Source: UBA57 sp013378375
GTDB lineage: Archaea; Thermoproteota; Nitrososphaeria; Nitrososphaerales; UBA57
DNA length: 64,000 bases
Assembly: GCA_013378375.1 (NCBI GenBank)
Contig: JACAFT010000001.1
Coordinates: 24,034 to 88,033, forward strand
Direction of reading: 5' to 3'
In this document: positions 15,527 through 24,032 of the stretch, piece by piece
How positions within the stretch are numbered: the first letter of the stretch is position 1
Layout of the letters: each line of letters opens with the position of its first letter
Notes under the pieces: generated by a model
Seen by the model: only the letters and a program-made list of their open reading frames with translations
The model's database searches: none
Told to the model about the DNA's origin: nothing
Translations under genes and position numbers: made by a program

Positions 15527-17911
15527 GTGTCTAAACCCATTCAAGAGGTAGAATCATTTGTTAAAATGCCTAAACCCAAGCAGAAAGAGTTTTGGGATGC
15601 ACGTCGTATTGAACATCTTCGTGAATTAGCTCTTACTGGAAAGGCTGCATATTTATGGGAAAATCATTCTGATAGTTCCAGAGTACTTGATAGACTAGCT
15701 TTTTCTGATATTGATCCATTAAAATCAAATGAAAATTTTAAAGAAATTCGTGATAATTCTTCTCTTATTGAAAATATCGATACTTCTACTAAACTTGCTT
15801 TTGGAAGAATTGGAATATCTGCTCCATTATATCTTGGTGATATGTCATTTGGAGCTCTAAGTGGAATTCCAAATATTGCATTAGCACGTGCTTCTGATGC
15901 AACTGGTGTTATTAATGGAACTGGTGAAGGTGGATTACATCCTGATGTTGCTGCTTGTAAAAACATAACTGTTCAATGGGCTTCAGGACGATTTGGTGTA
16001 GATCTTGATGTATTAAAAACTGGACAAGGAATTGTAATTAAAGTTGGTCAGGGTGCAAAACCTGGTATTGGTGGACATTTACCTGGTTCAAAGGTTACAG
16101 GTCCTATTTCTCGTGCTCGTCGAATTCCTATTGGCAAAGATGCAGTATCCCCTGCACCTCATCATGACATTTACTCTATCGAGGATCTGGGTCAAAGAAT
16201 TTGGGCTTTAAAAGAGGCTACTGGTAAACCTGTTTTTGTAAAAATTGGTTGTACTAATTATGTTCCATATATTGCATCTGGCGTTGCAAGTATGGGTGCT
16301 GATGGAATTATTATCGATGGTTCAGGTGCAGGTACTGGTGCTGCTCCATCTGTAGTTCGAGATAATGTAGGACTTCCTATTGATCTAGTTGTTTCTTGGG
16401 TTGATCGTATTTTAACTCAACAAAATCTTCGTAATGGATTTTCTGTTATTGCAGCAGGTGCAGTTAGTAATGCAGAAGATACTGCTAAATTATTGGCCCT
16501 TGGTGCTGATTGTGTCAGTACTGGAACTGCTACATTGGTTGGTTTAGGTTGTTTAATGGTACATAAATGTCATATTGGTTTTTGTCCTGCACTTCTTACA
16601 AATAAACTCGTAGATGACCCGACAAAAGTTCTTTCTCTTGACAAATCAGTTGAATGGACATCTAAAATGATTTTTGGATGGATTGAAGAATTTAAATGGA
16701 TTTTACGAGAATTGAATTTGAATTCTGCATCTGAATTAGTTGGGAGGCGAGATTTACTTCGTGGTTACGACATGTATGAAGAAACTGCAGATATTTTAGG
16801 AGTTGAACTTGATCATTCCTCTAAATCATTGGTTGGTCCTAAACCTGTTCAAAAGCACGTATCTGAAGATGAATACTGGACACCAATTCTTCAAGGCGAA
16901 CTTCGTGAACTTTCTGGTAGTGCAGGTAGAAATCCAGGAGAAGCGGTAATTACTAGTATGGGTACAATTTCTGCTCCCTTTGTTGATCAACCACGTTCAG
17001 TATGTGATTGGCTTCGCTGTGATGGAGCACAAGTCACTCGACCTAGTATTGATCCTTATAGAGAAGAGATTGAAACTTCAACTTATTTAGCACATGGAGA
17101 TGTACGATTGTCTAATCCAATATATCTGGGTCGACTTCATGAAGAAGGTTCGATTGAAAAAATATTTTATGAAGTAGCTTCCTCTATGGGATTATTATAT
17201 AATTCAAAAAAATTACTTGAAGAATCAAATCAATCTATGAATTCATCTCTTTTAATTCCTCATTCTGAATTCTTAAACAAAGATAATTCTGGAATCAAAT
17301 GTATAACAATTAATTATACTGAACTTGATCAAATCAAAAACCTATCTGAGAATAATGTTCATATTATGGTAAGATTCCCATCAAATGAAGAAACTATCAA
17401 ACTAATTCCGTCAGTAATTGAACAAAATATTACAGGTATAATTATTGATTGGGACTTTGAGAATAACCAAAATAAAATCGATCTTGCAATTTGTACATCC
17501 GAAGTTGATAATATCTTGAGAAATACACGAATAAAAACCACAATCGCTAGAAATGAAATTAATTTATTGGTTGAAGGAAGTAGAGTTCGTGGAGCAGCTG
17601 ATATATTCAAATTAATTGGATTGGGTGCTGATGCAGTTGGAATTAGTAAATCTGCCTTATTATCTATAAATTACGATCCAAAGAAGTTTCGTAATGATAG
17701 TAATGAATCTAATTTTGATCAAGATAAAACAAGAGAAAAACTAGAATATACTATTCTAGCTCTGCAAAAAGAAATTAAATTATTAGCAGGAGCTGCCGGA
17801 ATTAGTTCCATTCAAAATTCACTATTAGGCAATAGAGAATTATTCCGATCCGTTGATTTAGATCCAGAGATTCGAAAAAGACTTGGCATTAAACCTGGTG
17901 GAGCTCCTTGA
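15527..17911 (+). CDS. Glutamate synthase FMN/Fe-S subunit with an extra C-terminal barrel-like half
   Basis: Residues about 60-480 are the FMN-binding synthase barrel of GltB: PLYLGDMSFGALSG, GTGEGGLHPDV, KVGQGAKPGIGGHLPG, DGSGAGTGAAP and the [3Fe-4S] cluster motif CLMVHKCHIGFC (C-x5-C-x4-C). Residues about 530-794 resemble a second, degenerate copy of the barrel end, with VRGAADIFKLIGLGADAVG and LQKEIKLLAGAAG. Together with the next gene it makes glutamate from 2-oxoglutarate and glutamine nitrogen. The start is GTG at 15527; its stop overlaps the next start by 4 bp. The electron donor subunit is not in the window. Confidence 0.88.
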   Translation: MSKPIQEVESFVKMPKPKQKEFWDARRIEHLRELALTGKAAYLWENHSDSSRVLDRLAFSDIDPLKSNENFKEIRDNSSLIENIDTSTKLAFGRIGISAPLYLGDMSFGALSGIPNIALARASDATGVINGTGEGGLHPDVAACKNITVQWASGRFGVDLDVLKTGQGIVIKVGQGAKPGIGGHLPGSKVTGPISRARRIPIGKDAVSPAPHHDIYSIEDLGQRIWALKEATGKPVFVKIGCTNYVPYIASGVASMGADGIIIDGSGAGTGAAPSVVRDNVGLPIDLVVSWVDRILTQQNLRNGFSVIAAGAVSNAEDTAKLLALGADCVSTGTATLVGLGCLMVHKCHIGFCPALLTNKLVDDPTKVLSLDKSVEWTSKMIFGWIEEFKWILRELNLNSASELVGRRDLLRGYDMYEETADILGVELDHSSKSLVGPKPVQKHVSEDEYWTPILQGELRELSGSAGRNPGEAVITSMGTISAPFVDQPRSVCDWLRCDGAQVTRPSIDPYREEIETSTYLAHGDVRLSNPIYLGRLHEEGSIEKIFYEVASSMGLLYNSKKLLEESNQSMNSSLLIPHSEFLNKDNSGIKCITINYTELDQIKNLSENNVHIMVRFPSNEETIKLIPSVIEQNITGIIIDWDFENNQNKIDLAICTSEVDNILRNTRIKTTIARNEINLLVEGSRVRGAADIFKLIGLGADAVGISKSALLSINYDPKKFRNDSNESNFDQDKTREKLEYTILALQKEIKLLAGAAGISSIQNSLLGNRELFRSVDLDPEIRKRLGIKPGGAP

Positions 17912-20022
17912 CTGATCATAAAATAGTTAGTAAAGATGATTGTGGAGTATTTGCCATATTAAAGAAAAAACATTCTGTTAAAATTCCAAATCAAATAGCA
18001 ATTGATGGCATTGAATGTGTTAGATTTCGTGGAAGTAAGTATGGGGCTGGTTTTGCTTCATTTAATCTTGATAATTCAAATAAAGATTTCTTATTGAGTA
18101 TATTTGTCGAAGATGAGAACACATTTGAAGAAATCAAAAATATTCTTATTGATTCAGGTTTCTCTATAGGCAATGTTAAATCCCAGACAATTGCTGCATC
18201 TGAATTATCTCTTGATATTTCATTGATTGTTAGTACTTCTGATTCAGAAAAATTATCTCAAGTAGTTAATGAAATTAATTATAAATTCTCTATTCCTAAT
18301 TATCGTGCTAGAATTTATTCATCTGGAAATTATGTTAATGTTTACAAAGATATTGGATATCCTTCTGATGTAGCTTCTTCAACTGGTCTTATAGGTTCTG
18401 ATGTAGCTGCTGATTTATGGATTGCTCATACTCGACAACCTACTAATTCTCCTGGTTCTTCTGCAATTTGGTGCCATCCATTTTCAAATGTAAATACTGC
18501 AATTGTTCATAATGGTGATATTAGTTCTTTTGGTTCAAATATTAATTTTCTTAATTATCGTGGAGTTACAAATCTCGTAGGCACTGATAGTGAGGTCGTT
18601 GCATTTATTGCAGATTATTTAGCTCGTATTGAAAAATTATCAATGCATGATATTGGTTTAATTCTATCCAATCCATATGATCGTTTTCTTTATCGATTAG
18701 GTCGTGAAAAAACAAAATACATTCGTAATTTACTCTATAAATATAGAGGCGCTGAATTAGACGGTCCATTTACTATTTTTATTGGATATTCTGATGGAGA
18801 TGATGTCTATCTTCTTGCTGTAATTGATCGTTCAAAGTTTCGACCTGTTGTTATTGGCGAAGACGATAATTATATTTACATGGCTAGTGAGGAGTGTCAA
18901 ATTAGAATGTTGTCTCCAAAAGCAAATATATGGACTCCACAACCTGGACGATTTGTTCTTGCTTCAATGAATAAAGGTATTATTGAGTCTGGTCGTGATT
19001 CTAATACTATAGATTCAATTAGTTCAGATTTAATACAAATTGAGACTTCACATGATATTTCTCAAAATATTATTGATTCAAATGATCTTTCGTCATATGA
19101 ATTGAATACTAATATTCAATCTGTCTTAAACAATGGACCAAAAAAAGTTAATTTAATGAATGTACGTGGACAAAGATATCTTGGTGTTAATCTCCCAAAA
19201 AATACTGAATTAAATATTTATGGAACACCTGGAAATTGTCTTGCTAATTTCAATAAAGGTACAAATATCAATGTTTATGGTAGTGCTGAAGATAATGTTG
19301 CTGATACTATGTATGAAGGAAAAATCACAATTCATGGTAATACACGTGATGTAATTGGATATGCTCTTCAAGGAGGAAAAATATTCATTCGTGGTAATGT
19401 TGGAAATCGTGCATTTATATTAATGCGCGAATACGAAGAAAGCCGTCCAGTTGTTATTGTTGGAAATCGTGCCGATGATTATTTTGGTGAATACATGGCC
19501 GGCGGTCTTGCATTGGTACTCGGAATTGATTCTCTTGATTATGATGAACCAGAACAATTAGTCGGCAATTTTCTTGCTACTGGAATGCTACGGGGATTGA
19601 TTTATGTCAGAGGAAAAGTTAATGCAGATTCTATTGGTTTAAAACCACCTAAAGAAGATATAATCAACTACCTGTCTTATCTAAATTATAAAGGAATTAT
19701 TGACAATGAATTATTTAAGAAACTTTCATCTGCTTCTGATATAAATCTTAATTTTTTGAAGTCAGAACTCTCTGATAATGCATTTAATTCCATTAAAAAA
19801 TTATTTTCTAGCAAGTACAGTGTTAATCTAGATATAGAATATAAAAAACTAGATGATTCTGATCTTAAATTATTAACTCCATATTTGAATGAATTCGCAT
19901 CTGATTTTGATATTTCAGGTGATGTATTGAATAAACTTCTTAGTTCTGAATATACAATTATAAGATCTATTGATAAATCTAAAGATCCAAAAGTTCCAAA
20001 AGTAACAGTTGTAGAAGAATAA
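17908..20022 (+). CDS. Glutamate synthase amidotransferase plus GXGXG subunit
   Basis: This 704-residue protein joins two domains that flank the FMN barrel in classical GltB. The N-terminus is a class II amidotransferase: DCGVFAI with the likely nucleophile Cys12, WIAHTRQPTN, AIVHNGDIS and GTDSEVVAF. Residues about 405-560 are the right-handed GXGXG beta helix (LNIYGTPGNCLANF, IFIRGNVGNRAF, YMAGGLALVLG). A helical tail of about 130 residues follows. Cys12 implies removal of an 11-residue leader or a start nearer the Cys. It is translationally coupled to the FMN subunit (TTGA overlap). Confidence 0.88.
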   Translation: MTDHKIVSKDDCGVFAILKKKHSVKIPNQIAIDGIECVRFRGSKYGAGFASFNLDNSNKDFLLSIFVEDENTFEEIKNILIDSGFSIGNVKSQTIAASELSLDISLIVSTSDSEKLSQVVNEINYKFSIPNYRARIYSSGNYVNVYKDIGYPSDVASSTGLIGSDVAADLWIAHTRQPTNSPGSSAIWCHPFSNVNTAIVHNGDISSFGSNINFLNYRGVTNLVGTDSEVVAFIADYLARIEKLSMHDIGLILSNPYDRFLYRLGREKTKYIRNLLYKYRGAELDGPFTIFIGYSDGDDVYLLAVIDRSKFRPVVIGEDDNYIYMASEECQIRMLSPKANIWTPQPGRFVLASMNKGIIESGRDSNTIDSISSDLIQIETSHDISQNIIDSNDLSSYELNTNIQSVLNNGPKKVNLMNVRGQRYLGVNLPKNTELNIYGTPGNCLANFNKGTNINVYGSAEDNVADTMYEGKITIHGNTRDVIGYALQGGKIFIRGNVGNRAFILMREYEESRPVVIVGNRADDYFGEYMAGGLALVLGIDSLDYDEPEQLVGNFLATGMLRGLIYVRGKVNADSIGLKPPKEDIINYLSYLNYKGIIDNELFKKLSSASDINLNFLKSELSDNAFNSIKKLFSSKYSVNLDIEYKKLDDSDLKLLTPYLNEFASDFDISGDVLNKLLSSEYTIIRSIDKSKDPKVPKVTVVEE

Positions 20023-20024
20023 TT

Positions 20025-20387
20025 TTATTCCTTTTTACCTTTTAATTTGTCAGAAAGAGAAATCATCTTTCCATCTTTTGATACTGATATTGAGGTTGGA
20101 ACAGTAATTCTTAATCCTGCATTTCGAAATACTGATAACAACTCTCCACCAGAAATTGAATTATTTATTTTACCATTCTTGATTAATTCTATTAATTGAT
20201 TAACTATGATTTCTGCCTCTTTTGGATAATGAGTTTCAGCAATTTTCAACACTTCATCACCGCGATCAACCAATCTTGATAATAGAATATCTTTAGGATC
20301 AATTTTCTTATTCTGCTCCTCAATTCTTTTCATTAATTCCTTTATCTTCTTTTGTTTTAGTATTTCTAATTCTTTATCTTCACTCAT
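20025..20387 (-). CDS. PDCD5-like DNA-binding protein
   Basis: The 120-residue protein starts with the charged helix typical of the archaeal PDCD5 family (ELEILKQKKIKELMKRI), followed by the compact helical core (DILLSRLVDRGDEVLKIAE, then IIVNQLIELIKNGKI). Family members are small DNA-binding proteins of unclear function. The C-terminus (VPTSISVSKDGKMISLSDKL) is longer than usual. It converges on the glutamate synthase gene and is divergent from serA across 88 bp. Confidence 0.65.
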   Translation of the reverse strand: MSEDKELEILKQKKIKELMKRIEEQNKKIDPKDILLSRLVDRGDEVLKIAETHYPKEAEIIVNQLIELIKNGKINNSISGGELLSVFRNAGLRITVPTSISVSKDGKMISLSDKLKGKKE

Positions 20388-20475
20388 TCTTGGTATATAA
20401 TAGAAAATATCTAATATATAATAATTGGTAAAAATAATGTTTAAATGCAGTAAGTAGACAGTAACGTTTACTTAA

Positions 20476-21417
20476 TTGAATTTAGATAAAAAAATTCTTA
20501 TTTGTGATCAAATAGAATCAGAAGGCGTCAATTTATTGCTAGAATCTGGGTTTAATGTTGTTGAAAAACCCACAATTACCTATGATGAACTTCTTGAAGA
20601 AATTAAAGATGTTCATGTTGTAGTTGTTCGCAGTCGAACAAAAATTACTGACTCTGTTATAAATAACGGAAAAAATCTTCAATTAATCTGTAGACCCGGA
20701 ACTGGTATTGATAATATCGATACATCTGTTGCAAAAGCTAAGAATATTCCTGTTTTTAATTCCGTTGAAGCTTCAACTAATGCTGTTGCAGAGTTGACTA
20801 TTTCTCTTGCAGTTAGTCTTGCACGTTCTATTCCATTGGCTGATCATGCATTGAAGAATGGTAAATGGCTGAAAAATTCTCTCCTTGGTAGTGAATTACG
20901 TGGTAAGATCTTTGGTATTATTGGCCTTGGTCGTATTGGTAGAAGAACAGGTATTCTTGCATCTGCTCTTGAAATGAAAGTTATTGGATTTGAAAAAGAA
21001 ACTGTTGATCCAGAGTATCTTGACAAATACAATATAAATCAAGTTGAACTTAATGAATTATTATCTAATTCTGATTTTATTAGTTTACATCTTCCAGCTA
21101 CTGACGAAACAATACATATGATAGGAAAAGAACAATTTGAATTGATGAAAGATACTGCATTTATTATTAACACTGCTCGCGGTCAATTAATTGTTGAATC
21201 TGATTTATTTGACGCTCTTTCTAATTCTAAAATTGCTGGGGCTGCTTTGGATGTTTTTGAAACTGAACCTCCTACTAATTCTGAATTGATTAATTTAAAA
21301 AACCTAATTGTAACTCCTCATATTGGAGCACAGATTATTGAAGCTCAAAAAGATGCATCTATCGTTATAGCACAAAAAATCATTAATTTCTATTCTGACT
21401 CTAAATCTAAGGAATAA
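20476..21417 (+). CDS. serA: D-3-phosphoglycerate dehydrogenase-like 2-hydroxyacid dehydrogenase
   Basis: The 313-residue protein has the D-2-hydroxyacid dehydrogenase fold: VRSRTKITDSVI, RPGTGIDNID, the NAD site GIIGLGRIGRRTG near residue 153, the catalytic Arg in NTARGQLIVE, Glu in FETEPP and His in VTPHIGAQ. The short form has no ACT regulatory domain. It most likely oxidises 3-phosphoglycerate for serine synthesis, but glyoxylate or hydroxypyruvate reductase cannot be excluded. The start is TTG at 20476. It is followed at 9 bp by the SPOUT methyltransferase. Confidence 0.87.
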   Translation: MNLDKKILICDQIESEGVNLLLESGFNVVEKPTITYDELLEEIKDVHVVVVRSRTKITDSVINNGKNLQLICRPGTGIDNIDTSVAKAKNIPVFNSVEASTNAVAELTISLAVSLARSIPLADHALKNGKWLKNSLLGSELRGKIFGIIGLGRIGRRTGILASALEMKVIGFEKETVDPEYLDKYNINQVELNELLSNSDFISLHLPATDETIHMIGKEQFELMKDTAFIINTARGQLIVESDLFDALSNSKIAGAALDVFETEPPTNSELINLKNLIVTPHIGAQIIEAQKDASIVIAQKIINFYSDSKSKE

Positions 21418-21426
21418 TGACTTATC

Positions 21427-22260
21427 TTGAGAGAATTAGCTATTGCTATTCCATCAAATATTCTTGAAGACTGTCAATCATTATCTGATAAAACAAGTAA
21501 AATTGGATTAATTGCTCGTGCGATTTCAATTTTTAAAGTTACAAAAATTCACGTTTATAAAAATAAAGGCCGTTCTGATAATGAATTTATTTTACTTCTT
21601 CTTAGGTATCTCGTTACTCCGCAGTATTTGAGAAAAAATCTTTTTCCAATAAAAAAAGAACTTAAGTTAGCTGGAACACTCCCTCCTCTTCGTATTCCAT
21701 CTCATACAGTTAATCGACAATATAATCCTGAAATTGTTGATATTCGAGATGGACTTTGTACTAAATTTGATAAAAAACTAAAAATGTCAATTATTGATAT
21801 TGGTTTAGATAGATATGGAATTATAAATGATAATATTCCAATTAATAAAATTATTACTGTCAAAATTATTTCTATCTCACATCAAGGAAAGTATTTTCAA
21901 TTACAAAGAATTAAACCTGTTGATTATTGGGGTTATGATGTTGTTTTTAATAATTCTCTTAAGGATGTTTTAACTTCTAATGATTACGATATAAAAATTA
22001 TTACATCTAAATTTGGTGATAATTTTCATTTGTCATCTAAATTAATATTAGATAAACTTGATAAAAAATCTCATTCTAGTATCATAATTGCCTTTGGTTC
22101 ACCAAAAACTGGATTGATGTCTGTATTATCTCGTGAAAAAATTGATAAATCTAATTTAATTCTTATTAATTTATTTCCTGATCAAGGTGTTGAAACTATA
22201 AGAAGCGAAGAAGCTATTCTTGCAGGACTTTCTCTTTTTAATTCCTTATTTACAAGATAA
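21427..22260 (+). CDS. SPOUT-class RNA methyltransferase (DUF171/C9orf114 family)
   Basis: The 277-residue protein matches the Methyltrn_RNA_3 pattern: ELAIAIPSNILEDCQSLSDK at the N-terminus, RYLVTPQYLRKNLFPI, LPPLRIPSHT, an inserted small beta (OB-like) region after DIRDGL, then the knot part AFGSPKTGLMSVL and NLFPDQGVETIRSEEAIL. SPOUT proteins bind SAM in a trefoil knot; a related eukaryotic enzyme methylates uridine in rRNA. The exact target here is unknown. The start is TTG at 21427, directly after serA. Confidence 0.82.
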   Translation: MRELAIAIPSNILEDCQSLSDKTSKIGLIARAISIFKVTKIHVYKNKGRSDNEFILLLLRYLVTPQYLRKNLFPIKKELKLAGTLPPLRIPSHTVNRQYNPEIVDIRDGLCTKFDKKLKMSIIDIGLDRYGIINDNIPINKIITVKIISISHQGKYFQLQRIKPVDYWGYDVVFNNSLKDVLTSNDYDIKIITSKFGDNFHLSSKLILDKLDKKSHSSIIIAFGSPKTGLMSVLSREKIDKSNLILINLFPDQGVETIRSEEAILAGLSLFNSLFTR

Positions 22261-22262
22261 TC

Positions 22263-22475
22263 TTACAAAGTTTCATCAAATAATTCTAATCTTTTTCTTG
22301 ACAAAAAAAATCCAATTATTGAGAATATTATTGCAAAAATTATTAACCTAACATTCATAAATATTTGGAAGTCCGAATCTATTACAAAGTATATAATTCC
22401 TGTTATCATAATTAGTGAAATAATTGTTGATGCAAGATCGATATATCTGATTTTTTCCTTTATATTCATAATCAT
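22263..22475 (-). CDS. Small two-helix membrane protein
   Basis: The 70-residue protein has two strongly hydrophobic segments (about residues 13-30 and 42-59), separated by a short polar loop, and an acidic C-terminus ending RKRLELFDETL. No family is recognised. Its start overlaps the stop of the upstream cyclophilin-like gene by 4 bp, so the two are probably co-translated. It converges on the SPOUT methyltransferase gene. Confidence 0.6.
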   Translation of the reverse strand: MIMNIKEKIRYIDLASTIISLIMITGIIYFVIDSDFQIFMNVRLIIFAIIFSIIGFFLSRKRLELFDETL

Positions 22476-22852
22476 TCTTCACTCAATATTTCTATTATTA
22501 AAATTTCTCCAGATTTTATATTATTTAATTTGTTAATATTTTTAGTAATTTTTCCAATTATTGTCATTTTAGTTTTTATTCGTGTATCTTTTTTAAATAA
22601 ACAAATTGAGCCATTTGACGCATAAAATGCAATATCTCCTGTTTTAAAGTCTGTTTTTGGTTTTTGTAATCCTGCAATTATGCCTAATGGGCTGTAAACA
22701 AATATATCTTGAACTTTTGCTATTGGACCACTTAATTTTTTTTTCATTAATATTTGATTAACTATGACTGGTGCCAAGTGTTTTGATATTTCTCCATATA
22801 ATTCAGAAGTTCCTATAGTGATCTTGACGTTATTTCTTGTTATTGAATTCAT
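22472..22852 (-). CDS. Cyclophilin-like-fold protein (DUF3830/TM1367-like)
   Basis: The 126-residue protein has the pattern of the small archaeal/bacterial cyclophilin-like family: strand VKITIGTSELYGEIS, a helix with APVIVNQILMKKKL, QDIFVYSPLGII, and FKTGDIAFYASNGSICLFK near residue 80. Catalytic peptidyl-prolyl isomerase residues are not evident, so the fold is better supported than any activity. It lies upstream of a two-helix membrane protein with a 4-bp overlap. Confidence 0.6.
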   Translation of the reverse strand: MNSITRNNVKITIGTSELYGEISKHLAPVIVNQILMKKKLSGPIAKVQDIFVYSPLGIIAGLQKPKTDFKTGDIAFYASNGSICLFKKDTRIKTKMTIIGKITKNINKLNNIKSGEILIIEILSEE

Positions 22853-22985
22853 AATGATATATTTTGATATGATTTTTAATATTTATAATATATTGTAATA
22901 TATAGAAAAATTTATTATGTTATAAGATATAAAATAGTGAGAATTAACGGTTGCATAAAACTTTAGTAAATTATTAGGTTATAAC

Positions 22986-23237
22986 ATGACAAAACAAGAA
23001 TTTAAGGTTGAAATTGGTCCATCTCATCTTACAAGATTTGAACGGGCAAAAATTATAGGTTCTCGAGCCTTACAACTATCTTTTGGCGCACCTCCATTTA
23101 TTAAAGTCCCTTCTTCAGTTAATGATCCTATAAAATTGGCAATTAAAGAACTTGATGCTGCTGCTCTTCCGTTGACTATACGACGCTCATATCCTGATGG
23201 AACTTCTCAAAATGTTCCACTTGAAGCATTATTGTAA
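22986..23237 (+). CDS. rpoK: RNA polymerase subunit K (Rpb6/omega homologue)
   Basis: The 83-residue protein has the Rpb6 signature: LTRFERAKIIGSRALQLSFG, APPFI, then DPIKLAIKELDAAALPLTIR. It helps assemble and stabilise the polymerase around the largest subunit. The N-terminus is short, as usual in archaea. It is preceded by a 133-bp A/T-rich intergenic region that must hold its promoter but shows no other gene. RpoP is found separately at 44223. Confidence 0.95.
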   Translation: MTKQEFKVEIGPSHLTRFERAKIIGSRALQLSFGAPPFIKVPSSVNDPIKLAIKELDAAALPLTIRRSYPDGTSQNVPLEALL

Positions 23238-23241
23238 TTTA

Positions 23242-23469
23242 TTATACTCCGATTAATGTTATTGTTGATTTTACACTTCTGATTCTTCTAATTTTCCAAG
23301 TAATTATATCTTTAACTTTTTCCATTGTGTCTGATTTAACAATTACAACAAAATCATATCTGCCATATACTGAAGCTACTTCTACTATTCCATCTAGTTT
23401 ATTGACTTCTTCTATAAATTCTTCTTCAACATCTGGTTCTGTATTGATTAAAATGTATGCTTTAGGCAT
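23242..23469 (-). CDS. Stand-alone Lrp/AsnC ligand-binding (RAM) domain protein
   Basis: The 75-residue protein is a complete ferredoxin-like RAM domain without a DNA-binding part: KAYILINTEPDVEEEFIEEV, GIVEVASVYGRYDFVVIV and a C-terminal strand SVKSTITLIGV. Such mini-proteins form decamers or partner with full Lrp proteins to sense amino acids. The GRYDFVV signature is very typical. It converges on rpoK. Confidence 0.9.
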   Translation of the reverse strand: MPKAYILINTEPDVEEEFIEEVNKLDGIVEVASVYGRYDFVVIVKSDTMEKVKDIITWKIRRIRSVKSTITLIGV

Positions 23470-23598
23470 ATTCTATCACAAAATCCGTATACTAGTATTC
23501 TATATAAATTCCTGTATTATTACATAAGAACGCAGAGAACTAAATTGATATCTAACACTATGTTTAAATAAGAATTTTTTGATAAACAATCTACAAAA

Positions 23599-24024
23599 AT
23601 GTCTGATATTAATACAAACGATAATGAACATATTGGATCTAATCCTGAAGAAATATCTTCTGAAAACTCCACTCCCGATACTGTTGTGACAGAAAGTAGT
23701 CCGCCTTCTGTTAATACTGTTGTGCCAGAAAGTAGTCCACCTTCTGTTAATCCACGACCTGAAAATCATATTTATGTTGGTAAAAAACCTGTAATGAGCT
23801 ATGCAATGTCTGGTCTTATACAACTTGGTCATTCTGGTGAAATAGTTGTTAAAGGCAGAGGAATGGTTATTTCTCGTGCAGTTGATGTAGCTCAAATAAT
23901 TACTGAAAGACTTAGTAAAGGAAAATATTCAACAAAAAGCATAGCAATCGATACTGAGATTCTCGGCGAAGGTGATGAAAAACGCAATGTCTCGACTATT
24001 GAAATCGTAATTGGAACTAAATAA
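23599..24024 (+). CDS. alba: Alba-family nucleic-acid-binding protein with repeat tail
   Basis: Residues about 54-141 are an Alba domain: IYVGKKPVMSYAMSGLIQL, IVVKGRGMVISRAVDVAQII and TIEIVIGTK. Residues 1-53 are a disordered, Ser/Pro/Glu-rich tail with a 12-residue repeat; ordinary Alba is about 90 residues. Alba coats DNA and RNA in archaeal chromatin. The start is the ATG at 23599, preceded by a TATA-like GTTTAAATAAG about 35 bp upstream. The lysA-like gene follows at 8 bp. Confidence 0.92.
   Translation: MSDINTNDNEHIGSNPEEISSENSTPDTVVTESSPPSVNTVVPESSPPSVNPRPENHIYVGKKPVMSYAMSGLIQLGHSGEIVVKGRGMVISRAVDVAQIITERLSKGKYSTKSIAIDTEILGEGDEKRNVSTIEIVIGTK
23680..23751 (+). repeat. Two tandem 36-bp repeats in the Alba N-terminal tail
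   Basis: Units 23680-23715 and 23716-23751 are identical but for two bases and are in frame, each encoding a copy of a Val-Val-x-Glu-Ser-Ser-Pro-Pro-Ser-Val-Asn type segment. They probably arose by slippage. They are within the coding sequence and lengthen the disordered tail. Confidence 0.9.
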
Positions 24025-24032
24025 TATAAAAA

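Noticed and set aside
22853..22985. Possible RNA gene in the 133-bp gap before rpoK
   Set aside because: The stretch is A/T-rich without stable structure; promoter function is sufficient.
23680..23751. Tandem repeats as a CRISPR-like array
   Set aside because: Only two contiguous units without spacers, and in frame inside the alba gene.
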